Positions 17,541 to 26,908 are shown, counted from the stretch's first letter. The stretch is DNA of 64,000 nt from CAVYXZ01 sp963772595 (GCA_963772595.1 CAVYXZ010000005.1:186001-250000); one strand, 5' to 3'. Numbers and translations: made by a program. The notes: generated from the sequence alone by a model not told the origin.

Positions 17541-18168
17541 TTACTGGCAGTGACTTCTGGGCAGCAGCCAGGCGGGCGCAGTATCCGGCAGCGACGACCG
17601 GAATTCCAGCGCGACGGGCCAATCGTAGAGCATCGCGGCACCAGGAAACAGCCCCTCCATGTTCACCTTCAGCCCTAAATCGCGGTACCATGCGTCGTAA
17701 TCAAAGACCAGACGCTTCGGCTTGGGCGCGATCACCAGACAGGAGCTGTCCGGCCTGCCCAGAGTCAGCATCAAGGTCGCGCGGCTAATCGTCGTTGACA
17801 TGCCGACCGTGATGACCTGCTCATGGTACAGGGTGAGAAAGCCAAAACCCTGCGGGTCAAGCCAGGCGGGCGCTTGCGCGCTCCAGCCCCAGGTGAGCAG
17901 TGAGGGACTTCTGATAGGACGCAGGGACTTTCTTATTCCACAACACCCAGGGATGCGCGTCCAGGATGCTCACGGCTTCCTCAGCCGTCGTCATACCGGG
18001 CCGGATGTCCATGAAACAGGGCGCAGGACAGTCCTCCGGCGGGGTCAGGAACGCGCGCAGATCGCTGTCGTCGTAGGGCTGAGCGCGGATCAGCAGCACC
18101 GGCAGCAGAAATACCACGCTGAGCAGCAGCGCTGCCCGGCACAGAGATCGTATAATCGGTCTACGCAT
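17541..18168 (-). CDS. Array family member D, one frameshift
   Basis: Starts at ATG 18168 (MRRPIIRSLCRAALLLSVVF), with CPAPCFMDIRPGMTTAEEA and HPWVLWNKK. The frame changes near 17910: read in the next frame the sequence continues SLLTWGWSAQAPAWLDP, then ATLMLTLGRPDSSC and DAWYRDLGLKVNM, ending SHCQ at 17541. Rejoined length is about 208 residues. It lies 9 bases past the stop of copy E, so it is tightly spaced in the operon. Confidence 0.7.
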
Positions 18169-18177
18169 CGCTGTGTC

Positions 18178-18792
18178 CTATCTGCAAAATGTGGCAGGTG
18201 GCGGCGAAGCAGGTGCAAAATCCGGCGGCTCCGGCTGAAAAAATAGTATCACAGGCCAATCGTAAGTCGCCTTTATAGCATCGCAATCACCCGCCGCAAG
18301 CACGTACATACCGAGCGCGCTATACCAGGCTTCATACTCATAACCCCTATTCGGCGTGATCTCCAGACGATACCTGTCTGGCCTGCCGAGCGCAAGCAGC
18401 AGGTCCGCCCTGCTGAGCTTCGTGTGCAGGTAAAGCATGGTGACCTGCTCGCCATCTAGCACGACAAAGGCAAAAAACTGAGGGTCGAGCCAGGCCGGTA
18501 CTTGCGCGCTCCACTGCCAACTGAGTTGGAACGGCGTGCGATAGGCCGTCGGGCCGTCATTCTCCTGGCCCACCCAGGAATGCCTGTCCAGGATGGCCGC
18601 CGCCGCTGTCGCGTCCATCACGCCGGGCTGGATGCCCATGAAACAGGGCGCGAGACAGCCGTCCGGTGGGGTCAGGAAATCACGCAGCCCACCATCGTCA
18701 TATACCTGGGCGTGGATCAGCAGCACGGGCAGCAGCCACAGGCCGCTCAGCAGCAGCATCCATCGCCAGAGGAAGCGCACGAGCATAGGCAT
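18178..18792 (-). CDS. Array family member E (intact, membrane-anchored, unknown function)
   Basis: About 204 residues from ATG 18792 (MPMLVRFLWRWMLLLSGLWLL). Conserved blocks in order: CLAPCFMGIQPGVMDATAA with HSWVG, LSWQWSAQVPAWLDP, LSRADLLLALGRPDRYRL, AWYSALGMYVLAAGDC, TYDWPVILFF and a terminal TFCR. An in-frame ATG at 18807 would overlap the end of copy F; AGAGGCG just before 18792 supports the shorter start. The D-L-L-L-A-L-G-x-P-D phrase is the most constant part of the C-terminal half. Confidence 0.75.
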   Translation of the reverse strand: MPMLVRFLWRWMLLLSGLWLLPVLLIHAQVYDDGGLRDFLTPPDGCLAPCFMGIQPGVMDATAAAAILDRHSWVGQENDGPTAYRTPFQLSWQWSAQVPAWLDPQFFAFVVLDGEQVTMLYLHTKLSRADLLLALGRPDRYRLEITPNRGYEYEAWYSALGMYVLAAGDCDAIKATYDWPVILFFQPEPPDFAPASPPPATFCR

Positions 18793-18797
18793 CGCCT

Positions 18798-19422
18798 CTA
18801 CTTGCAATGACTTCCAGCCGGTGGCGAAGCGGGCGCAAAGTCCGGCGGTTCCGCCTGAATATTGAGTATGATGAGCCAGTCAAAAGTTGACTTGAGGGCC
18901 GGAGCACACCCCATAGGCAAGGACTCTCACTCCCAGGTCGCCGTACCAGGCTTCATACTGATACACGCCGCGCGGCGGTACGGTCACGATGTCGTCATTG
19001 GGAAACAGGCGGAACTTATCCGGTGGACCATAGGCCAGCAGAAATTCCGCCCTGCTGATCCTGGTCTGGAAGGCGATCAGCCCGACCTGATCGTCGAACA
19101 GCGTGGCAAGGGCTGGCGCGTCCTGCTGGAGCCAGACAGGGGCGGCCTCGCTCCATTCCCAACTGAGTTGACGCGGAGTCCGGTAGGACTTCAGGCTTTC
19201 ATCGCCCCACAGCACCCAGGGCTGCTCATCCAGGACAGCCACCGCGTCGTCTGCGCTCGTTTCGCCAAGCTGGATACCGATGAAACAGGGCGCGAGGCAG
19301 CCGTCCGGCGGGGTCAGGAAATCCCGCAGCCCCCCATCGTCATAGGGCTGCGCGTGAATCAGCAGCAGCGGCAGCAGGAACAGCCCGCTGAGCAGCAGCG
19401 CCCAGCGCCCCAGGAGGCCCAT
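18798..19422 (-). CDS. Array family member F, frameshift near the C-terminus
   Basis: Starts at ATG 19422, which overlaps the stop of copy G as TAATG. It begins MGLLGRWALLLSGLFLLPLL. Blocks: CLAPCFIGIQLGETSADDA, QPWVLWGDES, LSWEWSEAAPVWLQ, SRAEFLLAYGPPDKFRL, AWYGDLGVRVLAYGVC. The first frame stops at 18880 (VNF). In the next frame the expected family tail appears (WLIILNIQAEPPDFAPAS) and ends SHCK at 18798, six bases before the start of copy E. One indel near 18890 explains the split. Confidence 0.7.
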
Positions 19423-20069
19423 TAAAAGCCGCTGCATTGGAAGACGTCGCGTACAATCGGCCAGGCGCGGTACTGGTCGAAGATCAGGCGGCCCTGGCTG
19501 GCGACACGCCGCGCAATATAGACCGTCGTTGGCGTGGTGGGCAGCGCAGACAGGCTGGGACAACCATCGAAGGCGACCATCGCGCTGAAGGCATGGTCAT
19601 CGTAGAGGACTCGCAGATTGCGCCCTTCATACTGCGAGAGGATGGCCTGCGTCTCGTCCGGCGGCCCATAGGCCAACAGCAAGCGGCCCAGCGGAATCGA
19701 GGTGGCGAAGTAGATCGTATCGACGATCTCGTCCTTCATCGTGATCGCCCCAAAGCCATCGGGCAGCCGGAGATAGGCCGGGGCGGCATCGGTCCACTGC
19801 CAGCGCAGACCCGCAATCGAATCGGCTTCCAGTTCATAGGGACGGCTCACCACGAGGTCCTGGACCCAGGCGTGTTGGTGAAGCAGCGCGGCGGCCTGTT
19901 CGGCCCCGGTCACGCCGGGCTGGATGCCCATAAAGCAGGGCATCGGGCAATCCGCGTCCTGGCTCAGGAAGACACGCGCGGCGTCGCTCTCAGCAGGCTG
20001 GGCGCGGATCAACAGCACCGGCAGCAGCAGCAGCCCGCTGAGCAGCAGCACCCAGCGCCCCAGCATCAT
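19422..20069 (-). CDS. Array family member G (intact, membrane-anchored, unknown function)
   Basis: 215 residues from ATG 20069 (MMLGRWVLLLSGLLLLPVLL), which overlaps the stop of copy H as TGATG. Blocks: CPMPCFMGIQPGVTGAEQA and HAWVQDL, LRWQWTDAAPAYLRL, SIPLGRLLLAYGPPDET, DGCPSLSAL and a last Cys in FQCSGF. The extracytoplasmic C-terminal part is longer and more divergent than in copies B-F. Translational coupling on both sides shows it is part of one polycistronic unit. Confidence 0.75.
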   Translation of the reverse strand: MMLGRWVLLLSGLLLLPVLLIRAQPAESDAARVFLSQDADCPMPCFMGIQPGVTGAEQAAALLHQHAWVQDLVVSRPYELEADSIAGLRWQWTDAAPAYLRLPDGFGAITMKDEIVDTIYFATSIPLGRLLLAYGPPDETQAILSQYEGRNLRVLYDDHAFSAMVAFDGCPSLSALPTTPTTVYIARRVASQGRLIFDQYRAWPIVRDVFQCSGF

Positions 20070-20686
20070 CAGGCACACAGTCCAGGATCGGTATCCTGGT
20101 CCATATCGGGCGCATCGCTGCGCAGGCGGATGACAACCGGGTAGAAGGCCAGCCGCCGGGCCGGGCACACGCCTTTGACGATGGCTTCCACCTGCGCGCT
20201 GGCAAACCAGGCCGCGTACTTGAAGACTTGCTGCGCGTTATCGGTCCAGGTCCAGGCTTGTTCTTCATCCGGCTCGCCCAGCAGCAGGCGCAGTTCGCCA
20301 TAGCGAAACAGGGTGCCGATCTCGAAATAATCGACGCGGGCGTTGCGGATGCCGAGCACGCCCTGGCTCTGCCCGTCGATACCTGCCGGGCGCGCGGCGC
20401 TCCAGAACCAGCTTGGATTCAGGTTGATGGGCACCTGGGCGATCTGATAGGAGACCGGCGGCTGATTGGTCATCTGGCCGACCCAGCGGTGATCGGCCAG
20501 CAGCCGCAGCGCCTCCTCCTCCGAGGTCACACCGGGGCGAATCGCCATGAAGCAGGGTGCGGCACAGCCTTCCGGCGCACGCAGCAGGCCGCGCAGGGCC
20601 GGGTCATCAAAACGCTGAATATGCAGCAGCAGAATCGGCAGCAGCAGCAGCCCGCTGAGGCTCAACGCCGGTTTGAGGACACGCAT
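20069..20686 (-). CDS. Array family member H (first copy, membrane-anchored, unknown function)
   Basis: 205 residues (MRVLKPALSLSGLLLLPILL). It keeps CAAPCFMAIRPGVTSEEEA, the H-R-W-V-G variant of HPWVx, WFWSAARPAGID, RYGELRLLLGEPDEEQ, KYAAWFASAQVEA and a final Cys (GLCA). It is the first array gene after the MFS transporter, starting 5 bases past that gene's stop. As the most 5' copy it may mark the ancestral or regulatory entry point of the array. Confidence 0.75.
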   Translation of the reverse strand: MRVLKPALSLSGLLLLPILLLHIQRFDDPALRGLLRAPEGCAAPCFMAIRPGVTSEEEALRLLADHRWVGQMTNQPPVSYQIAQVPINLNPSWFWSAARPAGIDGQSQGVLGIRNARVDYFEIGTLFRYGELRLLLGEPDEEQAWTWTDNAQQVFKYAAWFASAQVEAIVKGVCPARRLAFYPVVIRLRSDAPDMDQDTDPGLCA

Positions 20687-20691
20687 GACAT

Positions 20692-21925
20692 CTAGACCGC
20701 TTGCGCCTGCACCGGAGCGCGTGTCAGGCGGTAGGCCACCAGCAGCAGGAGCAGCACCAGGCTCAGGCCGACGGCGCTCACCGCCGCCATGCCGCGCAGG
20801 TTGAACAGGGGTCCGGCGCTCAGGCTGCCCAGCCCGGCGGCGAAGAAGACCAGCGAATCGTTGATACCCTGCACCCGCGCCCGTTCCTGACCTTTGAGCG
20901 TGCTCGCCAGCAGCGAGGAGCCGGAGACGTAGCAGAAATTCCAGCCCAGGCCCAGCAGAAAGAGCGAGACCATCAGCATGATCTGGCCGGAAGCCAGCGG
21001 AGTCAGCAGCGCGGCGGCGATCAGCGTGAGCGCACCACCGATCAGCACCGTCACCGCGCCCACCCGGTCGATCAGGTAGCCGGTCACAGGGGCCAGGCCG
21101 AACATGCCCAGTGTGTGGGCCGTAATCACCCAGGAGATCGCCTCGGTCGAGTAATGCTGGTGATCCATGTGGACCGGAGTCAGCACCATCAGCAGGACCA
21201 TGACCACCTGACCGGTCAGCATCGCCAGGATGGCAAGCTGCACCAGCGGTATCCGCAGCAGGTCCCGCGCCGGACGGGCAGGTTGGGCGGGTTGATCCTT
21301 TTGCGCGACGGCCTCGGCCTCGGTCAGGCTGCGGGCGATGGTCATCGGGTCAGGCCGCAGCAGCAGAAAGCTAATCAGCGCGCCGGTGATGCACAGCAGG
21401 ACCGCCGCCGCCCAGGGGCCGGTACTATCATTAAAGCCAAAACTCGCCATGAGCGCCGAACTGGGCGTCGACCAGCTTCGGCCCGACGACCGCCCCGACC
21501 GTCCCGGCAAAGATAATCAGGCCGATGCGCCGCGCGCGTTCGTGTTCGGGGAAGATCTCGCCCGCCGCGAAACGGCTCTGATCGCCGCTGGCCCGGCCAA
21601 TGCCCAGCAGCGCCGCGCTCAGCAGCAGGAGCGGGAACTGACCCTGGGTGATGGCGATAATGCCCACCAGACCGCCCAACGCCGCCGAACTGTAGCCCAG
21701 CGTCAGGCCCAGCCGCCGCCCAAAACGACCCATCAGCAGCGCCACCGGCAGCGCCGCCAGCGCCTGGGTGAAGGTCTGCGCGGTCGAAGGAAAGCCCGCC
21801 AGCGCATCCTCGCCGCTCAGGCGCACGGCCATGATCGGAAGCAGGGTGAAGATGGCAATGTTGGAGGCGGAGAGCAGGCTTTGCGAAGCAAACAGCGTAT
21901 ACAGAAGACGTTTGTTGGTCTGCAT
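20692..21925 (-). CDS. MFS transporter, one frameshift
   Basis: A major-facilitator exporter of about 410 residues, rejoined. It starts at ATG 21925 (MQTNKRLLYTLFASQSLL). The first six helices carry MGRFGRRLGLTLGY (the loop 2-3 MFS motif G-R-x-G-R-R), and the frame ends at 21431 after VGPKLVDAQFGAHG. In the next frame the protein resumes near 21460 (LMASFGFNDSTGPWAAAVLL) with the second six helices and ends RAPVQAQAV at 20692. Residues EHERARR/QERARVQG resemble drug-efflux members. The substrate is unknown. It heads the operon leading into the eight-copy array. Confidence 0.75.
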
Positions 21926-21982
21926 TCCATGGGTCTCGTTAAGAAGCGCGCGGTCACTCCATTTTAACACAGGAGCGGGATT

Positions 21983-22687
21983 CTAATCGCTTTCGAAAGC
22001 CTGGGCAAAGGCCGCATGAGTCATTGGCTGGTGGTGGCCTTCCACATAGATGGCGGCCTCCTGAGCCAGCAGGGCGCTGACCAGCCCGCGATCAACCTCT
22101 GCCGTACCTGGCGCGGGATAGCAGCAGTCGCCCAGGAACATCACCCCGGTCTCTTCCACCAGCACAGTGATCGAATCCGGCGCGTGCGGGCCGCCCACAT
22201 GCCGCAGCCGCAGGCTCAATCCATTCAGACGCAGGCTGAGGTCCTCGCTGAAGCTGATCTGCGGCAGCACCAGACTCAGGCCGCGCAGCCCGCCGTTGGT
22301 CGCCTCGATAGCGCGCAGCGCCCCTTCTCGCGCCGGATCATTGCGGATGTGATCCTCCAGCGACAGGTGACTCTTGAACAACTCGCCGTAGCGTTCGATC
22401 AGCAGATCGCGGCACTGCTGCTGCGCGATGACGACGCTGCCCTCCCAGAGCGGCGCGCCCAGGCAGTGATCCCAATGGTGATGGGTGTAGATGAGGTAGC
22501 GAACCGGCGGCGCGTTCTGCGCTTCCAGGGCCATCTGGATCTGTCGGGCATGGTGCAGGCTGTTCCCGGCGTCGATCAAGATCGTCATATCCGGGCCAAT
22601 GACCACGCCGACATTCGGCTGCACCGCGCGCGATTCGGCGGAGGGCGGATAGACCCAGACCTGATTGGCAAGCTGATGCAGCGCCAC
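21983..22687 (-). CDS. MBL-fold metallohydrolase
   Basis: 234 residues of a metallo-beta-lactamase-fold hydrolase. The metal motif is YTHHHWDHCLGAP (H-x-H-x-D-H with an extra His), then LRHVGGPHAPDSITV and FLGDCCYPAPG, with Asp in the last supplying a ligand, and EGHHQPMTH at the C-terminus. No signal peptide is seen. Substrate unknown. It lies 5 bases downstream of the epimerase stop and 57 bases upstream of the MFS gene start, so it may be part of the same unit. Confidence 0.83.
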   Translation of the reverse strand: MALHQLANQVWVYPPSAESRAVQPNVGVVIGPDMTILIDAGNSLHHARQIQMALEAQNAPPVRYLIYTHHHWDHCLGAPLWEGSVVIAQQQCRDLLIERYGELFKSHLSLEDHIRNDPAREGALRAIEATNGGLRGLSLVLPQISFSEDLSLRLNGLSLRLRHVGGPHAPDSITVLVEETGVMFLGDCCYPAPGTAEVDRGLVSALLAQEAAIYVEGHHQPMTHAAFAQAFESD

Positions 22688-22692
22688 TGTCG

Positions 22693-23706
22693 CTAGACAT
22701 CCACCGTGAACTGCGGCGCGAAGCCGATCAGCGCGCGCGCTTTGTCGATGCTCACCAGCGAATCGGCCCCCGGCAGCGCCCGCGTCCGCTCGGTCACATC
22801 GGGGAAGAAGAGCCGCAGCAGGGTTTCCGTATCGTAGTTGAGCCAGTTGCGCTCGGCATTGATAAACAGCGCGTGGCTGCCATCGTAATCGGCGGTCAGG
22901 CCCTGAATGATGGCCCGTGCGGCGTCCTCGACGTGGACATAGGCCCAGAAGTTGAAACGGTCGGTCACGTAACTGCGCAGCAGCCAGTCGTCATTGCCGA
23001 AGGTCCAGGCGTCTTCAGGGATCGGGTACTCGCGGGAGCGCCGGGCACGGAAAACCAGGGACTTTTCGCGGACGTCCGCCAGCCGCTGCCGGCGCTCAGC
23101 CTCTGGCAGTGCAACGAAGGCGTCCAGTTCCGCCCGGATACCTGGGAAGCGTCCCGTGATCCGGGGCAGCCAGTCCTCCAGCCAGACCGCCGGGAAGCGC
23201 ATCCCCACGCTGGAGATGCCCTCGCGCCGCCAGTAGTACGCGCCTACGTCCTCAATCATGCGCTTGGAGAGCGAATAAACGTCGGTCGTGTGGGTGACGT
23301 GCGCCTCATCCACCGGGAAGTAGTTCAGGACCATGTCGGTGAGGCCCCAGGCACAGCCGAGGGCGTTGATCGAACTGGCCTGGACGATGCGCTTGATCCC
23401 GGCCTGGGCCGCCGCTTCGAAGACGTTGAAGCTGCCGCTCACGTTGGTCTGGAAGACGACCGGTCCTGGATGGCTGCCGGGTGAGGGGATAGCCGCCATG
23501 TGGACCACCGTGTCGCAGCCCTCCATCAACGGGACCAGCGAGTCGTAATCCAGGATGTCGCAGCGGGCGTATTCGGCCCCCTCGATGTCGGCCTGATCGG
23601 CATTCTCAGCCAGGTCAATCGCGCGGACCTCATGGCCCAGCGCCAGCAGTTGGCGGGTGGTCTCCGAGCCGATGCGGCCCGTGCCCCCGGTAACGAGCAC
23701 TTTCAT
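22693..23706 (-). CDS. NAD-dependent epimerase/dehydratase (extended SDR)
   Basis: 337 residues. The Rossmann motif TGGTGRIGSETTRQLL (T-G-G-x-G-x-I-G) sits at residues 5-20, followed by CDILDYDSLVPLMEGCDTVVHMAAIPSPG. The active-site triad Ser/Tyr/Lys appears as IVQASSINALG, then DVYSLSKRM (Y-x-x-x-K). It probably acts on a nucleotide sugar or on a sugar acid such as uronate. The start at 23706 is preferred because AGAAAG precedes it and the Rossmann fold begins there. Its position beside uxuA/uxuB hints at uronic-acid or hexose metabolism. Confidence 0.85.
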   Translation of the reverse strand: MKVLVTGGTGRIGSETTRQLLALGHEVRAIDLAENADQADIEGAEYARCDILDYDSLVPLMEGCDTVVHMAAIPSPGSHPGPVVFQTNVSGSFNVFEAAAQAGIKRIVQASSINALGCAWGLTDMVLNYFPVDEAHVTHTTDVYSLSKRMIEDVGAYYWRREGISSVGMRFPAVWLEDWLPRITGRFPGIRAELDAFVALPEAERRQRLADVREKSLVFRARRSREYPIPEDAWTFGNDDWLLRSYVTDRFNFWAYVHVEDAARAIIQGLTADYDGSHALFINAERNWLNYDTETLLRLFFPDVTERTRALPGADSLVSIDKARALIGFAPQFTVDV

Positions 23707-23745
23707 AGGGAGTTCTTTCTCTATGCGATTCTGCAAACAGGCCAA

Positions 23746-25827
23746 TTATCCAGATTTTTCGACTTTTGTCATGTAGTGAGTTTCGTAGTAGTCCGCGAAA
23801 TAATCGAGGATGTAGCGGTGGATGAACACGAAGCCGCCGCCCACCTTCCGCATGAAGCGGCGGTCTTTGGCGTAATAGAGGAGTATATCGAAACGGCGAG
23901 GAGCGACTCGCAAACCCCAAACGAAGGCGCGTAATACCAAGTGTCTTAGCGCATCGTCCAGACCATGACTTAGTCCGAAAACCAACCCGAAACTCGCACC
24001 CACCATTAATCCCAAAACTGGCTCAACTCCATCAAAGCCTAAGCCTAACCCCAAAATCAGCCCGAATATCAAACCAACTATTGGACCAAGGATCAACGCA
24101 ATGAGCACGCTAGATATTAGCGCATCGTCGAATCCCTGATTAGGATAACTACGTAACTTCTAATGTTGCTGCCTCTCAATGTACTACTTAACCAAAAGGT
24201 CAATGCCAATCCCAGTCCAAATACCAGTCCCGCGCTTGCTACGGCGTTCGGCCACAATCGTTGCCCAAACCACATGAAGATAATTCCACTAAGTGACACG
24301 AAAATCAAATCCTTACGTAGACTGGGCAATCCTTTTCTGAAATTGAGATTTAGTTTCTGCTGTAGGTTGATTGTCTTTCGACCAAAAATCAGAACACCCC
24401 AAAGTCCACCAACAAGCCAGAATACTAATCCTATACGAAACCCAATATAAAATCCACCAAATAAGCCACTATTTAGCGTCACTATCAACCCAAATAGCAA
24501 CCAGCCTAATAACCCAGTCACCAACCCAAAACTCGGCGCACCAACTAAGAGAATACTCAACAGGAATAGATGGCTCAAACGTCTTTTGGTTAGCCAGTCG
24601 ACTTGCATCATTTCCACATAAAAGATTGTTTGTTCATGGGTGCGCATTTGCCAACCAAGCCAAGACAAATATCGGCGTGTCGCAGAATTCCCATAAGGCG
24701 CACGCGCAGGTGCACTTTGTAGTTGGCGCGAGACATAAGGTTCAATTAAGGCGGCTCTTATCTGCTGAATAATGGTAACGTCGCCATGCACAGGCTGGAA
24801 AGGTCTGCCATCGTCGTACGTCATAATAAGGATATTCAAAACAATGGCTTGCGCGCTGCCTGCCATATCTTTTCATTGGTATGCAACATCACCATGATCT
24901 GATCTGCTGTTGCTTCGTCAGGAACGCCAGCCTTCAAATGTGACTCAAAATCCTGGTGTCAAAGACTGCATCTCAATGGCATAGTGCATATCAAGTTGCT
25001 CGGCAAGGGAATCATAATCGGCGGTGCGGCTGCAAACAACTACCTGACGCTCTGGGTTGTGTTCAACAAAAGCATTGATAAAGTTGACACAGCGACTTCG
25101 CCAAGCTTCAGCTACTTCGTCCAGGCCGTCCAACATAAAGATCAGTTTGTCAGTAACCACTAACTGCCGGGCCAACTTCTTCGGCACGCCGTAGAATCCC
25201 TCGCCGCAGTTCTTCCACGATCCATTCAGTCAGCGGCCCATGGTTGACCGCCCAAGATGATAGGTTGAAGACCACCGGCACAGCCTGTTTCTCTTGCAGC
25301 AGACAATCTGCGAGTTGCAACAGTAAGACGGATTTTCCACTACCTGGTGCGCCCAGAATCAGCAATTTTCTGTCGGTATGGTTAAATGCCGCCAGTACCT
25401 GCTCAGGTGTGTTTGGTAGTGGCTCAGGTTCTTCTTTTCCCTGCCTGAAGACGGTCTTGATGATTTCATACTGTGAGTAACGCGATGACTGTCCGGCCCG
25501 TTTTGGTGTGCCTTCAACCTCGATATTGACCTCGGCCTCGCGCAGAGCATCAGCCAGCACACCGTCTATCCAGACGCGGCGCACAATGTCGGCCAGCTTT
25601 TGTATATATTCTTCCTGTGTTGGTTCTTTAGGAATATTGTTGGCCCATTGCCAGATAGCGACTGTCAGTCCGAAAACACCAAACAAACCAAGAATCACAT
25701 TTGCTAGGAAGGTCTGCCCGCCTACGCCCAAAGCCAAAGCAGCGGAAACACCGATTAGGGTGAGACCTACCACAAGAACGATTCGAAGTCGTCGGCTCAA
25801 TGCTCTGGCCCCTTCGCTCCTGAGCAA
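23746..25827 (-). pseudogene. NACHT-domain ATPase with membrane segments, broken by several frame changes
   Basis: Residues near the start form two membrane helices (RIVLVVGLTLIGVSAALAL and NVILGLFGVFGLTVAIWQWA). A NACHT domain follows: Walker A LILGAPGSGKSVLLLQLAD, and after a frame change near 25180 Walker B LIFMLDGLDEVAEAW with VVVCSRTADY. After further frame changes near 24945 and 24855 the AARKPLF-NILIMTYDDG region (a NACHT-helical element) is seen. Next come five or six membrane helices (LFLLSILLVGAPSFG, LLGWLLFGLIV) and, after another change near 24125, the tail GGFVFIHRYILDYFA, a phrase typical of NACHT proteins. The region is clearly AT-richer than its neighbours. NACHT ATPases include phage-defence switches, but no effector is recognised here. 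It is non-functional as read. Confidence 0.7.
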
Positions 25828-26905
25828 TATTAAAGCTTACTGTGTCAGGAAGCAAGAAGTAGGACTTACCGATTGCCTGAATCCCCTCCCACAGGCCCTG
25901 GAGATACATCGCGCCCATCGCCCGGTCGTAGAGGCCGTAGCCGGTGCGCGGCACTTCCTCGCCCCAGATGCGCCGCCCATGATCGGGCCGCAGCGGGCCG
26001 CTGTAGTCGATGTCGGCCAGCGCCTGCATCAGCGCCAGCATATCCACCGTGCCGCAGTCAGACGGGTGCGCCACCTCGTGAAAGATGCGGTCGCCCTCGA
26101 CCTTCACGTTGCGCAGATGCACGAAATGGATGCGCTCGGCAAAGTGCCGGACCATCGCCGGGAGGTCATTGGCGGCGGACGACCCCAGCGAGCCGCTGCA
26201 AAAGGTCAGGCCGTTGTGCGGGCTGGGATTCAGGTCCAGAATGCGCTGGATCGTCGCGGCGTCGCGCACGATGCGCGGCAGGCCCAGCACCGGCCAGGGC
26301 GGATCGTCCGGGTGAATCGCCAGATAGACTCCGGCTTCCTCAGCGGCAGGGATCACGCCGTCCAGGAAGTAGCCCAGGTTCGCCATCAGGCCCTCTTCGC
26401 CGATGCCGTCGTAAGCATCCATCAGCGCGCGCAGTTCGGCCCCACTGTAGCCCTTGCTCCAGGCGACCCGCGCCTCAAAGCCCTGCGACAGATCGTAGGC
26501 TTCCATGACCTCGTGCGTGTAGCCGGTGACGACCGACTTGTCCGGCAGGGTGTAGATCATCTCGCTGCGCATCCAGTCGAAGACCGGCATGAAGTTGTAG
26601 CACAGCACACGCACCCCGGCCCGCCCCAGGGTCCGAATATTCTCGGCGTAGGTCTCGATCTGCTGATCGCGTTCCGGCAGGCCCAGCTTGACCGCCTCCG
26701 GCACGTTGATGCTCTCGATCACGTCCAGCGTGAAGCCTGCCGCCTCGACCAGCGCCTTGTATTCCAGGACCGCCTCCAGCGGCCAATGCGCGCCGGGGGG
26801 CATCTGCTCCAGCGTGCCGACAATGCCGCGCACACAGGGGATTTGGGCGATATAGTCCAGCCGGACGCTGTCACCCGGCCCGAACCAGCGCCATGTCATG
26901 CGCAT
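25628..26905 (-). CDS. uxuA: Mannonate dehydratase, with run-on C-terminus
   Basis: Converts D-mannonate to 2-keto-3-deoxy-D-gluconate in glucuronate breakdown. The first 345 residues carry the family pattern: N-terminal MTWRWFGPGDSVRLDYI, LCYNFMPVFDWMR, LAIHPDDPPWPVLGLPRIV, FCSGSLGSS, IHFVHLRNVKVEG (metal site), and RPDHGRRIWGE near residue 312. The normal protein should stop soon after YLQGLWEGI (about residue 345). Here the frame runs on for about 75 residues of unrelated, AT-rich sequence that overlaps the NACHT gene's 5' end in another frame. The stop was therefore displaced by insertion or indel. It starts 3 bases past the uxuB stop. Confidence 0.85.
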   Translation of the reverse strand: MRMTWRWFGPGDSVRLDYIAQIPCVRGIVGTLEQMPPGAHWPLEAVLEYKALVEAAGFTLDVIESINVPEAVKLGLPERDQQIETYAENIRTLGRAGVRVLCYNFMPVFDWMRSEMIYTLPDKSVVTGYTHEVMEAYDLSQGFEARVAWSKGYSGAELRALMDAYDGIGEEGLMANLGYFLDGVIPAAEEAGVYLAIHPDDPPWPVLGLPRIVRDAATIQRILDLNPSPHNGLTFCSGSLGSSAANDLPAMVRHFAERIHFVHLRNVKVEGDRIFHEVAHPSDCGTVDMLALMQALADIDYSGPLRPDHGRRIWGEEVPRTGYGLYDRAMGAMYLQGLWEGIQAIGKSYFLLPDTVSFNIAQERRGQSIEPTTSNRSCGRSHPNRCFRCFGFGRRRADLPSKCDSWFVWCFRTDSRYLAMGQQYS

Positions 26906-26908
26906 GGT

